A DNA stretch of 64,000 nucleotides, from NCBI GenBank assembly GCA_002021875.1, contig CP018627.1:11284001-11348000 (forward strand), in the 5' to 3' direction. Within the stretch, counting starts at the first letter, position 1; every line of letters starts with the position of its first letter. The position numbers and the translations under genes are program-made. The DNA comes from Streptomyces hygroscopicus (lineage in GTDB: Bacteria > Actinomycetota > Actinomycetes > Streptomycetales > Streptomycetaceae). Of this stretch, positions 10,552 through 18,293 are shown one piece after another. Below the pieces are notes generated by a model. The model was given only the letters and a program-made list of their open reading frames with translations, was not told where the DNA came from and did not search any database.

Positions 10552-10589
10552 GTTTTCCAACCTTCCTGGTGTACTTCGCGATGCGGGTG

Positions 10590-11885
10590 TCAGTGGGCTT
10601 GGGGAGGGTCGACGAGGGTCACTAGACGGTTCGGTTCGGTGCCGTCCGCGGTTGTCCGGGCAGCGGAATGGCCGGCGGGGCGCAGGGTGACGTTCTCGGG
10701 GTAGAGCCGGCCGAGCAGGGCCAGGACGACGAGGTCGTCCTGGCCGGTGGCGTCCAGGGTGACGTCGCCTGCTTCCGTCCACACCAGTCCCGGTGCGCGC
10801 AGTGCGGACCACACAGCTGCGGTGCGGGGCGCGGCATCGGAGTGTGCGTCGCCTGCGGCGGGGTCCGGTCGGTGGGCGTAGCGGTGGCCGCGCAGGGCCT
10901 GGCCGAGGTCGACGCGGGCGGTGGTGCCGTCGTGGGTGATCTCGATGCCGGCGGTGCGGGTCCCGTCGGCGACCGGCGCGGTGACGGTACGGGCGGAGAG
11001 CGGGCCGGATGTCGTGGTGGCGGGCGGCAGGTCCGCGACGAGGGTGCGGGGTGCGGCGTAGTAGTCCTGCACCTCGGCGACATACGTGGCGGTTTCGTCG
11101 GCGGCCGGGTCGGGGCGCCAGGTCAGCAGGTGCCGGGGTGCGGTCAGCGGCGGCTGGTCGAGGACGGCGGGCAGGGCGGCGCCGCCCCCCGCCTCGAAGC
11201 CGTAGCCGGCCGGGCCGGAGGTGCCGGTGACGACGTTGCGGGCGAAGGCCACGATGCTGGTGTGCCGGATCTGGCGGACCAGGAGTTCGGTGAGGAACGC
11301 GTCGCGGGCCGGTTCGGTGTGCCGCAGTCCGGTTGGGGTGATCAAGAGCGGGACGTCCTGCCAGTTGGTGAAGGGCAGCAGGGCGTCGCGCAGCAGGACG
11401 ATCTGGTGCAGCCACTCGTTGTAGAGCTGCATCGTGACCGGTCCACCGCGACGGCCGCGGAGCAGATCGGCTGCGGGAGGGGTGAGCAGGTGGCCGTAGC
11501 AGTGGCTGCGGACGACCAGCGGGCCGGCGGGCAGCGGTACCGGATCGGTGAGCAGCCTCTCCAGTGCCTCGGTGGACCACGAGGCGAGCTCCTGGCCGAT
11601 GGTCTCGGCTTGTGCGCCCAGTTCGCGGGCTGCGGAGGCGCTGTCGGGGCCGATGGCCAGCGGGAGGGACGTCTCCCGGGTGCCGAGAGCGAGTGCCGCG
11701 CGGATCTGGTCCTCCAGCACCTCGCCGTCGGCGCTGGTGAGGGCGTTGTCATCGATGATGCCCTGCAGCAGCGGCTCGGTGGCGGTGAAGAAATCGCGGG
11801 CGGTCAGGGTGGTGCCGGCCGCGGGGAAGGTGTTCCAGCGGCTGCCGCCGAGAGCGGGCGTACTCGGGCTGGGTGCGGGGGGCAT
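10590..11885 (-). CDS. Uncharacterised 431-residue protein
   Basis: I do not recognise a family. The protein is soluble, with no signal peptide or membrane segment. Residues 20-130 are acidic and helical. A central block reads VVRSHCYGHLLTPPAADLL, then MQLYNEWLHQIVLLRDALLPFTNWQDVPLLITP, with several conserved-looking His, Cys, Trp and Tyr. The C-terminal half is beta-rich. The ATG at 11885 has a near-perfect GGAGG four bases away. It is the first gene of a TetR-linked operon with an alpha/beta hydrolase and an MFS transporter, which suggests an enzyme or binding protein acting on the same compound. That role is inference from position only. Confidence 0.75.
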   Translation of the reverse strand: MPPAPSPSTPALGGSRWNTFPAAGTTLTARDFFTATEPLLQGIIDDNALTSADGEVLEDQIRAALALGTRETSLPLAIGPDSASAARELGAQAETIGQELASWSTEALERLLTDPVPLPAGPLVVRSHCYGHLLTPPAADLLRGRRGGPVTMQLYNEWLHQIVLLRDALLPFTNWQDVPLLITPTGLRHTEPARDAFLTELLVRQIRHTSIVAFARNVVTGTSGPAGYGFEAGGGAALPAVLDQPPLTAPRHLLTWRPDPAADETATYVAEVQDYYAAPRTLVADLPPATTTSGPLSARTVTAPVADGTRTAGIEITHDGTTARVDLGQALRGHRYAHRPDPAAGDAHSDAAPRTAAVWSALRAPGLVWTEAGDVTLDATGQDDLVVLALLGRLYPENVTLRPAGHSAARTTADGTEPNRLVTLVDPPQAH

Positions 11886-11960
11886 GGGTCCTCCGAAGTC
11901 TTCGATGAAGCAGGGGTGGGTGTCGTCGGATCCCGTGCCCGCGCGGGATCCGACGGCTTT

Positions 11961-11980
11961 TCTGGATCGTCCGATACAGA
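11961..11980. promoter_or_regulatory. Operator candidate upstream of the 431-aa gene operon
   Basis: Imperfect palindrome TCTGGATCGTCCGATACAGA: the half sites TCTGGATCG and TCTGTATCG differ at one base around a 2-base centre. It lies 75 bases upstream of the 10590-11885 gene on its promoter side, and the left half recurs before the TetR gene. It is the probable binding site of that TetR protein. Confidence 0.6.
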
Positions 11981-11997
11981 TTTTGGGCATGAAAAAG

Positions 11998-12576
11998 TCA
12001 GTCGAGGGCGGCCAGCGCGACCTCCACGAGGGGTTCGAGGGTGCGGACGTCCGGCGTGATCTTCGAGGAGACCAGCAGTCCGTTGAGGAAGGTGACGAGG
12101 AAGGCGGCGAGGGTGTGCGGGTCCTGCTGTGTCGAGATCTCGCCCCGCTCCGCCGCGACCCGCAGCACCTCGGCGAGCGCGTCACGGCTGGCGTCCTGCA
12201 CCTCCCGCACGAAGCGCCGGATTGCCGGGTCCTCCGGCAGGCGCTCGCAGGCGGCGTTGACTACCAGGCAGCCCCGGCCGTCATGTGCAACGGCGATGCG
12301 GACCCGCTCGGCCAGCATCGTACGGATCGCGGAGCGGGCATCCGCCCCCTCCTCCAGGCTGCGCAGGGCGGCCGCCGCGAGGGTGGTGCGGTAGTGCTCC
12401 AGCGCCGCTCGGTACAGGCCGTCCTTGCCGCCGAACGCCGCATACAAGGACCCCTGTCCGATCCCCAGGTGCTGAGTCAGGTCGCGCACCGAGGTCGCCT
12501 CGTAGCCGCGCGCCCAGAACAGCTCCATCGCGCGGCTCAGTGCTGCCTCGGTGTCGAACTCCCGCGTCCTTGCCAT
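11998..12576 (-). CDS. TetR-family transcriptional regulator
   Basis: A 192-residue TetR regulator. The N-terminal helix-turn-helix runs from about residue 8 to 52 (AALSRAMELFWARGYEATSVRDLTQHLGIGQGSLYAAFGGKDGLY), followed by a ligand domain with CLVVNAACE typical of the YxaF/LmrA-like branch. The ATG at 12576 gives the usual MARTREFD opening. It lies directly upstream of the 431-aa gene, the hydrolase and the MFS transporter on the same strand. A matching palindrome at 12594-12613 suggests autorepression, and the one at 11961-11980 suggests control of the operon. Confidence 0.9.
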   Translation of the reverse strand: MARTREFDTEAALSRAMELFWARGYEATSVRDLTQHLGIGQGSLYAAFGGKDGLYRAALEHYRTTLAAAALRSLEEGADARSAIRTMLAERVRIAVAHDGRGCLVVNAACERLPEDPAIRRFVREVQDASRDALAEVLRVAAERGEISTQQDPHTLAAFLVTFLNGLLVSSKITPDVRTLEPLVEVALAALD

Positions 12577-12593
12577 GACCTCACCGTAACCTA

Positions 12594-12613
12594 TCTGGAT
12601 CGCTCGCTCAAGA
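12594..12613. promoter_or_regulatory. Operator candidate upstream of tetR
   Basis: TCTGGATCGCTCGCTCAAGA shares a 9-base half site with the palindrome at 11961 and has a weaker second half (TCTTGAGCG on the other strand). It is centred 28 bases before the TetR start codon, a good position for autorepression. Confidence 0.5.
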
Positions 12614-12851
12614 ATGCGGAGGCGGCGGCACGGGGTGCACGCGCAAAGAGAGGGACACCGTTGCATTCTTGGCCCCGAACGCGGCGCACAAGGGGCCCTT
12701 CCCGAAGAGAGCGCCTCGGCGTTGCCGAGGCGCGGTGATCTTCAGCCCCGGACGGCCCAATCGCTGTCATCCGCACCCTCGCGGCCATATGTCCGGGTTG
12801 TCGATCTGCTCACATGTCTCTCTTGCGCGCCATACGAACACGGAGCAGCGG

Positions 12852-13200
12852 TCATGCCGCGGGAATCAGCATTTCGAACCATGTCGTCTTGCCGCGTCCC
12901 ACCGGAGAGCTTCCCCAGTCGGAGGCGATGGCGTCCACGATCAGGAGACCGCGGCCGGATTCCGCTTCGTCGTCGCCGGTCTCCGCGGTGTCCAGGATCG
13001 CTGCGGGAATGCGTGGGTGTGGCTCGTTGTCGCGTACTTCCACCCGCAGCCGGTCGCCGTATGTCCGCATGCGGATGTCGACCGCGCTCTGGCCGTGGAT
13101 CAACGCGTTCTCACGATCTCCGCGACAAGTAGTTCCAGCTCTTCGGTGACGTGGCCCCAAAGGGGGAGAAAGCCACGCCAACTCCGAAGGCCGGACGCTC
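12852..13200 (-). pseudogene. Anti-sigma-type ATP-binding protein (HATPase), frameshifted
   Basis: The downstream frame encodes NALIHGQSAVDIRMRTYGDRLRVEVRDNEP, then GRGLLIVDAIASDWG and KTTWFEM, matching the RsbW/SpoIIAB-like ATPases abundant in Streptomyces (N-box Asn, G1 Asp, G2 Gly motifs). The expected preceding helix, HVTEELELLVAEIV, is present but in another frame, with the break near 13108. About 50 N-terminal residues are unclear. The gene is therefore probably dead, although a single sequencing error could also explain one frameshift. Confidence 0.65.
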
Positions 13201-13321
13201 CATTGCTACCGAAACGGTCATGAGGTCAGCGGTTGCCGTCCGTGGAGCCAGCGGAGGTGGGGCCGAGGACTGGGGGAGTGGCGGTGGTGTGCGTGGTGAG
13301 GTTTTCGCCGTCCTGGGTCGC

Positions 13322-14191
13322 TTAGCGGGCTCCCGCAGGGGCACGGAGCTGTTCGGCCAGCCGCTCGAGTTCGGCCGCCGTGGCAGGCGAGGGGTCGTTG
13401 AGTCCGCTGTGCACGGCCGTCGGGCTCTTCAGGAAGCGCCGGAGCACGGCCACAAGGAGCCCTTGCGGCAGAGCCCGCAACGCGGCGAACGCGCGAGGTA
13501 CCGGCGGCGTCTCCATCGCGGCGAGGTTTTGCCGCATGAGGTGGAGCATGCCGCGTACCGCGTCCGGGGCGTCGGCCAGCGCTACCGGGCCGCCCGCCGC
13601 GTGTACCGCCTGACCGGGCGGGACCTCGAACGCGGCGTGCGTCCTGAGCCAGGCGTCCATCTGCGGCTCGGCCTTGGCATTGATCTCGGCAGTACGGAAC
13701 GTCTCCACGATCCGTACCAGTCGCGGGGTGGTACGGCCGTCGGGCTCGCCGATCGGCATCGCGACCCGGCGGGTGATGAAGTTGGTCTTGCGGTAGCGGA
13801 CCACGTCGCCGTCCATCGCGCCGCCAGTCGTGGGGAAGCCGAGCAGCACCCGCTCGTGGCCGATCACCGCACCCAGCGTCTCCGGGCCGGCTGCCCAGTT
13901 GAGCAGGAACAGCACGTCACCTTGGACACCGGCGAGTGATTCCAGCACTGCGTCCACCTGGTGGGTGCGGACGAAGACGGTGATCAGGTCGTACCCACCG
14001 TCGGGGTGCTCTATCACCGGTACCGGCACCCGCCTGACAGGGCCGTCTTCCTCGGCGAGCTGCACTCCCTGCCGGCGCAGGGCGGTCAGGCGCTCGCCCC
14101 GGGCGAGGAGCGAGACGTCGTGGCCGGCCTCGTGCATGCGGGCGGCGAACAGGCTGCCGCAAACCCCGGCGCCGTACACGAGCAGCTTCAT
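13322..14191 (-). CDS. 2-dehydropantoate 2-reductase (ApbA/PanE) family protein
   Basis: A 289-residue NAD(P)H-dependent reductase. The Rossmann motif GAGVCGSLFAARM is at residues 7-19, followed by LLARGERLTALR and the FVRTHQVDAVLESL segment of the ApbA N-domain, then a helical C-domain. PanE makes pantoate for coenzyme A, but many ApbA relatives beside TetR genes have other, unknown substrates. It is divergent from the TetR gene at 14262 across a short region with 17-base tandem repeats, so this pair is likely a regulator and its target. Confidence 0.82.
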   Translation of the reverse strand: MKLLVYGAGVCGSLFAARMHEAGHDVSLLARGERLTALRRQGVQLAEEDGPVRRVPVPVIEHPDGGYDLITVFVRTHQVDAVLESLAGVQGDVLFLLNWAAGPETLGAVIGHERVLLGFPTTGGAMDGDVVRYRKTNFITRRVAMPIGEPDGRTTPRLVRIVETFRTAEINAKAEPQMDAWLRTHAAFEVPPGQAVHAAGGPVALADAPDAVRGMLHLMRQNLAAMETPPVPRAFAALRALPQGLLVAVLRRFLKSPTAVHSGLNDPSPATAAELERLAEQLRAPAGAR

Positions 14192-14207
14192 GACAGTCCT
14201 CTTTCAC

Positions 14208-14243
14208 ACGTTCGTTTGATTCATACGTTCGTTTCATTCAAAC
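14208..14243. promoter_or_regulatory. Tandem operator-like repeats between divergent apbA-like and tetR genes
   Basis: Two adjacent 17-base direct repeats, ACGTTCGTTTGATTCAT (14208-14224) and ACGTTCGTTTCATTCAA (14225-14241), differ at two positions. The span 14214-14243 also forms an imperfect 30-base palindrome bounded by GTTTGA and TCAAAC. It fills most of the 70-base gap between the two divergent starts and is the likely TetR binding site. Confidence 0.65.
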
Positions 14244-14261
14244 ATATGTAGAGTCCCTCGT

Positions 14262-14891
14262 GTGGCGACCCCAGACACCCGCACCCAGATCCTCGACGCG
14301 GCCGAGCACCTCTTCGCCGAGCACGGATACCGCGGCACCTCGGTCCGCGCGATAACCAAACTCGCCGGAGCGAACCTGGCCGCCGTCGGCTACCACTTCG
14401 GCTCGAAGGCGGAACTGATGGCGGCAGTCGCCCGCCGCGTGGTCGAGCCCATCACCGCTGCCCAGTGCGCCGGGCTCGACAAATTGCTCGCTCGGACCCC
14501 CGACCCACCGGTCGGCGAACTGGTGGAGGCATTCGCGGGGCCGCTGTTCGACGAGATGCCGGCCGGCGACGAGGGCGGCGCCCGGACGTCCCGGCTGATC
14601 GTGACGATCCTCAGCGACCCGGCCGAGGAGGCACGCAGATGGACCGGCCCGGCCGAGGACTCGGTCCGCGAGCGCTACTTCGCAGCCTTCGCGCGCGTAC
14701 TGCCCGGCCTTTCCCAGGAGGAGCTGTGGTTCCGGATGCGGGGGATCTTTGCCGTGACGGCCGTCGACCGCCTCCAGGTCCACCAGCAGCCCTCCCCTGG
14801 CTGCGTGTCCCCGGTAGCGGGCGAGGCGGCCCGGCGATGGGCGATCACGTTCCTGACGGCAGCGATGAGTGCGCCACCGATCCGGCCCTGA
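14262..14891 (+). CDS. TetR-family transcriptional regulator
   Basis: A 209-residue TetR protein with an N-terminal DNA-binding domain (RTQILDAAEHLFAEHGYRGTSVRAITKLAGANLAAVGYHFGSKAEL, about residues 6-52) and a C-terminal domain of the CecR/YbiH-like type (FRMRGIFAV). The GTG at 14262 is used as the start. It is transcribed away from the ApbA-like reductase over the tandem repeats at 14208-14241 and is the likely repressor of both genes. Confidence 0.9.
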   Translation: MATPDTRTQILDAAEHLFAEHGYRGTSVRAITKLAGANLAAVGYHFGSKAELMAAVARRVVEPITAAQCAGLDKLLARTPDPPVGELVEAFAGPLFDEMPAGDEGGARTSRLIVTILSDPAEEARRWTGPAEDSVRERYFAAFARVLPGLSQEELWFRMRGIFAVTAVDRLQVHQQPSPGCVSPVAGEAARRWAITFLTAAMSAPPIRP

Positions 14892-14920
14892 CGACCCAAG
14901 ACAGACGCTGGCGGCGCGGG

Positions 14921-15615
14921 TCAGGCGGCATTCGCCCTGTGGACGAGGGCAGCGTGACCGATGACGGTGGGATCGAGCGGCATGAGGGCCATGTAGACGC
15001 GTCTCAGGGCGGCCTGCTCGGTCGGCGCGGAGTAGACAGGCTTGAGCAGTTTGGCGATCTTGTTCCAGTCCTGGCGGGCGGCATAGTGGAAAGAGTTCCG
15101 CAGCAGGTGAACCACGCCACGTAAATGGGCCGGTTGGCGACGGCGCCGTCGCGGATCTTCACGTGGATCGCGTCGATAAAGATCACCGGATAGACGACCT
15201 CGCGGGGACGCATCTCGTCGACGCCGGTGAGGCGCTTCTGCCGCTTCTTGACGATCTTCGGCTCGAACGAGCCGTCCCGGTCACGGGGCACGGATATCTC
15301 CACCGACCCACGTCCGTCAGGACGGTCTTGGATCGTTTGCCGTTAGGGGAGTTGGCGCCGTCCTTGCCCGCCGGATCGTGCTTGTCGTAGCCGAGGTGGT
15401 CAGTGATCTCAGCGTCGGGGGCTGACCTCGAGCAGCCTCTTGGTCAACTGCTGCAACGGCCCGCCCTCGCCGGTCAGCCGCAGGCTCTCGGCCTGGGCCC
15501 GGTTCACCAGCTCGCCGACCAGCCGGCCGTCCACGGCCTTCGCCGACACGGCCGCTGTCGACTCCACGGCCTCGTGCTCTGTCACGTTCTCACTGGTCAT
15601 CGATGCATCTTCCAT
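14921..15615 (-). pseudogene. IS256-family transposase with internal deletions
   Basis: Reading from 15615 down, the N-terminus is well kept (VTEHEAVESTAAVSAKAVDG, then QLTKRLLE), followed in other frames by ITDHLGYDKHDPAGKDG, EISVPRDRDGSFEPKIVKKR, VYPVIFIDAIHVKIRDGA with the first catalytic Asp, VVHLLRNSFHYAARQDWNK, and the last residues RVYMALMPLDPT. Segments between these blocks, including two of the three catalytic acidic residues, are absent compared with full-length members of about 400 residues. It is non-functional, with both ends recognisable. Confidence 0.85.
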
Positions 15616-15694
15616 GATCGGGAGTTACACCGAGCATCTTACGGTCCCGATAATTGATGTTGTGGTGGGTCGTGGTGAGCCGGGTTGAGCTGCT

Positions 15695-16045
15695 TCAGTC
15701 TCCCTGTGACCACGCAGCTGACGGGAGTGACAAGTAAACGCCGAAGTCATGGAGTCCGGTCGCAGCCCTGACGTCCTGGTGGAGCCTGTCCACGCGTTCT
15801 TGGCGGTTGGCGGCCCTGCTCTCGAACCACTTGGACCTCACCTCGATCACCACATCCAAACCGCTCCGGTCCAACGGACCCAGCCTCCGGAAGCGAATCT
15901 CCACATCGCCCGGCTGCAAAGCCCCGTCGTACGGTTCCTCGGGACACTCCACAGCCTTGGACACCAGGTGCGGCAGCACCGAACTCAGTTCTCGGAGCTT
16001 CGATTCGGCGACACCCGGCGCATAGGTGACTTCCACAAGCGGCAT
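15695..16045 (-). CDS. Tautomerase-like protein (N-terminal Pro)
   Basis: A 116-residue protein beginning MPLVEVTYAPGV. After Met removal, Pro1 would be the catalytic base as in the 4-oxalocrotonate tautomerase/MIF superfamily. The middle segment PGDVEIRFRRLGPLDRSGLDVVIEVRSKWF fits an extended beta-alpha-beta member. The family keto-enol tautomerises small acids; the substrate here is unknown. It stands alone between an IS256 remnant and an IS1380 remnant. The ATG at 16045 is required to give the N-terminal Pro. Confidence 0.7.
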   Translation of the reverse strand: MPLVEVTYAPGVAESKLRELSSVLPHLVSKAVECPEEPYDGALQPGDVEIRFRRLGPLDRSGLDVVIEVRSKWFESRAANRQERVDRLHQDVRAATGLHDFGVYLSLPSAAWSQGD

Positions 16046-16221
16046 GGGACCACCCTAGCCTCGATCTTTCGTGATGGTCCGTCGGTTCTTCTGGCGGGCC
16101 GTTTCGCTTGTTCCGGCCGGTGAGGGCGTGGTGAGGGCCCGGCTGTCGCGTCGGGTGGGCGCCGGTTTCCACGGCTCCGGTCGGGGTGGTGCTGCTGCTC
16201 CTAGGGGCGGGAACGTAATGG

Positions 16222-16947
16222 TCAGCCGGGGTTCGGGAGAGCTTCGAGTCTCGTGACGGCGCCAGTGATCACGTCTGTCCAGGGCCAGTGGTCGGCGAAT
16301 CTGAGGTGCCGGTGGCGGGCGGCGGTGACGAGTTGCGCAGCGGCGGAGAAGAGACGAAGCCGCAGGCGTCGGGGTTCCCAGAGCCGGGGTTTGCCGGTGA
16401 GGGCGAGCATGGGCATCCAGGCGAGCAGGTCGAGGGCGAGCTGGACGATCTCGAGCCAGATCTGGTTCTGTGCCCTGTCGTGCAGGGGCGTGTTGCGCAG
16501 ACCGGTGGCGCGGGCGGTACGGATGCGGTCCTCCGCCCTCGCTCGCTGACGGTGGCGAAGTTCGAGTGCAGTGATCGGCTGGCCGGTGGTGTTGGTGGCG
16601 AAGCAGGTGAGCCGCAGGCCGTCGGCGTCGATGATCCTCAACTGGGCCCTGGGATGGAGCCGTTGGAGGGTGTCGGTGATGGTCATGCCGACCGAGTACG
16701 ACAGCCACCGGCCACGCTGGGCGAGCCGGGCGACGAACTCGTGGGTGCCGCCCGCCGAGTCGGTGCGTATCAGCGTGCCGCGTCCGCGCCGGTACCTCTT
16801 CGGCAGCTGAGCGAGGGCAAGTTGGGTGGCCTTTATGTGGTCGGCGGCGGTATTGCTGCCTGCGTTGCCCGGCCTGAACAGGCCGGCCACCGGCTCCCCG
16901 CTGCCACCTCTCCCGTGATCGACGAACCCCATCAGCGGGTGGTGTCA
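16222..16947 (-). pseudogene. IS1380-family transposase, truncated and internally deleted
   Basis: The frame begins at HHPLMGFVDHGRGGSGEPVAG, a mid-protein block of IS1380 transposases holding a catalytic Asp. It continues through RYRRGRGTLIRTDSAGGTHEF and then jumps within SVGMTITDTLQRLHPRAQLRI, where several tens of residues are missing. It then runs to the normal C-terminus (WPWTDVITGAVTRLEALPNPG). The N-terminal third is lost at a junction with an acyl-CoA synthetase tail near 16947. Confidence 0.85.
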
Positions 16948-16949
16948 CG

Positions 16950-17168
16950 GCAGCGCTGCGAAACGCCCTCTCCCCGCGTCATGTGCCCGACAGCATCACC
17001 CCCGTGCCGCTGATCCCAAGGAACCGTACCGGCAAGAAACTCGAAATCCCGGCGAAGAAGATCCTGCGGGGAGCCGCCCTGTCCGAAGTCGTCAGCCGCG
17101 ACACCCTGGCCGAGCCGACATCGCTGGACGCCATCACCGCCCTGGCCGCCCAGCGCACCGCTCACTGA
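16950..17168 (+). pseudogene. Acetoacetyl-CoA synthetase-like C-terminal fragment
   Basis: About 70 residues (LRNALSPRHVPDSITPVPLIPRNRTGKKLEIPAKKIL, in two overlapping blocks) match the last part of an ANL-family acyl-CoA synthetase. They contain the TGKK motif with the catalytic Lys, closest to acetoacetyl-CoA synthetases. All upstream domains are replaced by the IS1380 remnant. The stop is at 17166-17168, 44 bases before the amidohydrolase remnant, so the two were probably one operon before disruption. Confidence 0.7.
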
Positions 17169-17212
17169 CGCGACAGCACCACAACGCCCCCCCCGTGCCG
17201 AGAGAACACACC

Positions 17213-17571
17213 ATGGAACGCAGCGCACTTGACGCCATCGATGTCCACGTCCACGTCGAACAGGACGCCCACGGCTGCTACTCACTCGACGACGAGCTCA
17301 TGGACGCCTCGGCGTCCTACTTCAAATCCTCCCAGAACCGCACACCCAACCTCACCGCGCCCGGCGCATGGCTGCGGTCGTGTTCACGGTCGACGCCACC
17401 GCCGCAACCGGCCATCCAGCCCTCTCCAGCGAGGAGATCGCCGACCAGGCCGCCGAACACGCCGACATACTGATCCCCTTCGGTGACGAGTCGGTGGACG
17501 CGGGCGATCGCGGCCTGTCCGGCGTGCGAAGCTCAAGGACAACGCGGCACGGATGCTGGGTCTGAAGTAGC
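17213..17571 (+). pseudogene. Amidohydrolase (TIM-barrel, gamma-resorcylate-decarboxylase type) with central deletion
   Basis: The ATG at 17213 begins ALDAIDVHVHVEQDAHGCYSL with the first metal motif HVHV. The frame shifts near 17365 to AAVVFTVDATAATGHPALSS through ADILIPFGD, then jumps directly to the normal end KLKDNAARMLGLK. Compared with relatives of about 290 residues, roughly 190 central residues are gone, including the remaining metal ligands. Both ends remain clean, and the stop sits 14 bases before an 8-bp tandem repeat. Confidence 0.75.
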
Positions 17572-17584
17572 CGCCAGAAGTGTC

Positions 17585-17648
17585 CCGCAACGCCGCAACG
17601 CCGCAACGCCGCAACGCCGCAACGCCGCAACGCCGCAACGCCGCACCG
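17585..17648. repeat. 8-bp tandem repeat, seven perfect copies
   Basis: CCGCAACG is repeated seven times without change from 17585 to 17640, followed by one variant copy (CCGCACCG). It lies between the end of the amidohydrolase remnant and an ISL3 remnant and is in no recognised gene. Because 8 is not a multiple of 3, copy-number change would shift any frame crossing it. It is probably prone to slippage. Confidence 0.9.
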
Positions 17649-17689
17649 TCGCTGCGGCCAAGACGAAGCGCAGGGCATAGCGCTGTGTG

Positions 17690-17945
17690 GTGGTCGCTGG
17701 AGCAGGATGCGGCGGCGGAGCAGGGAGAATCCGGCTCGGCCGTGCGTCTGCCTCATGATTCTCCTGGTTCGTGTGTTGACGCCCTCGGTACGGCCGTTGT
17801 GGTGGGGGAGGGCGGGGCCGGCGTTGACCGCAGCGCGGTCGAGTTCGGTCATCTCGGGGCAGGCTGCGGGGAGTTCCCGAGGGGCTCGATGTCCTTGTCC
17901 CGCAGGTTGTCGGTGCGGGTGAGGAGAAGCTTGCGGGTGGTCAGG
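17690..17945 (-). pseudogene. ISL3-family transposase C-terminal remnant with internal deletion
   Basis: From 17945 down, the sequence reads TTRKLLLTRTDNLRDKDIEPL, then a short CPEMTE block, then LDRAAVNAGPALPHHNGRTEGVNTRTRRIMRQ in two adjoining pieces, ending HGRAGFSLLRRRILLQ, the usual ISL3 C-terminus. A frame change occurs near 17872. The stretch normally found between CPEMTE and LDRAAV is missing. The N-terminal zinc-finger part is absent. Confidence 0.75.
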
Positions 17946-18050
17946 CTCGGGCGGGCGGTGAGCCGGTGTCCTGCCGGGAGGAGTGCGACCGGAGCCCTCG
18001 TCGAGCAGATTCACCGTGTCCAACCCGTCCAAGGTCGTCGCGGCCGCACA

Positions 18051-18290
18051 TCAGCGCCAGGTCCGCGGTGCCGTCGCGCAAGCCCCGGCCAGGTCGGGGG
18101 TGAACCGCGCCTCCGCCGGAACCGGATCGGGATCCCGCCGATAGGTCTCCTCGCCCAGGGCCGCGTGATGCGGGGGAGTGGATCGGACGGAGTTCCCGTC
18201 GACGATCACGATCGTGTCCCCATGCCCCATCCGCGCGAGCGCGTACAGCAGGTTTGGGGTCAGGAGCGGGTCGAGTCCTTTGAGTGAGAT
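18051..18290 (-). pseudogene. RbsD/FucU mutarotase N-terminal fragment, start codon lost
   Basis: Directly after the GH106-like stop, in the same frame, the sequence reads SLKGLDPLLTPNLLYALARMGHGDTIVIVDGN, the N-terminus of RbsD/FucU sugar mutarotases, which interconvert anomers of ribose or fucose-type sugars. Where relatives start with ATG there is ATC (18290-18288), with GGAAAG upstream. After residue 34 the similarity is lost (PPHHAALGEETYRRDPD onward) until a stop at 18051. So the gene has both a lost start and a foreign C-terminus. It probably once completed the deoxysugar operon. Confidence 0.65.
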
Positions 18291-18293
18291 GGA

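Noticed and set aside
12614..13132. Long plus-strand open frame over the region upstream of tetR and the ATPase remnant
   Set aside because: Its translation is low-complexity and Arg/Ser-rich, and the minus strand carries recognisable HATPase motifs; it is a frame shadow of high-GC DNA.
17585..17648. Tandem repeat considered as a CRISPR array
   Set aside because: The 8-base units are contiguous with no spacers.
18261..18290. Possible tRNA-like GGTCGAGTCC-type motif
   Set aside because: The bases belong to the RbsD/FucU coding fragment, and no cloverleaf can be drawn around them.
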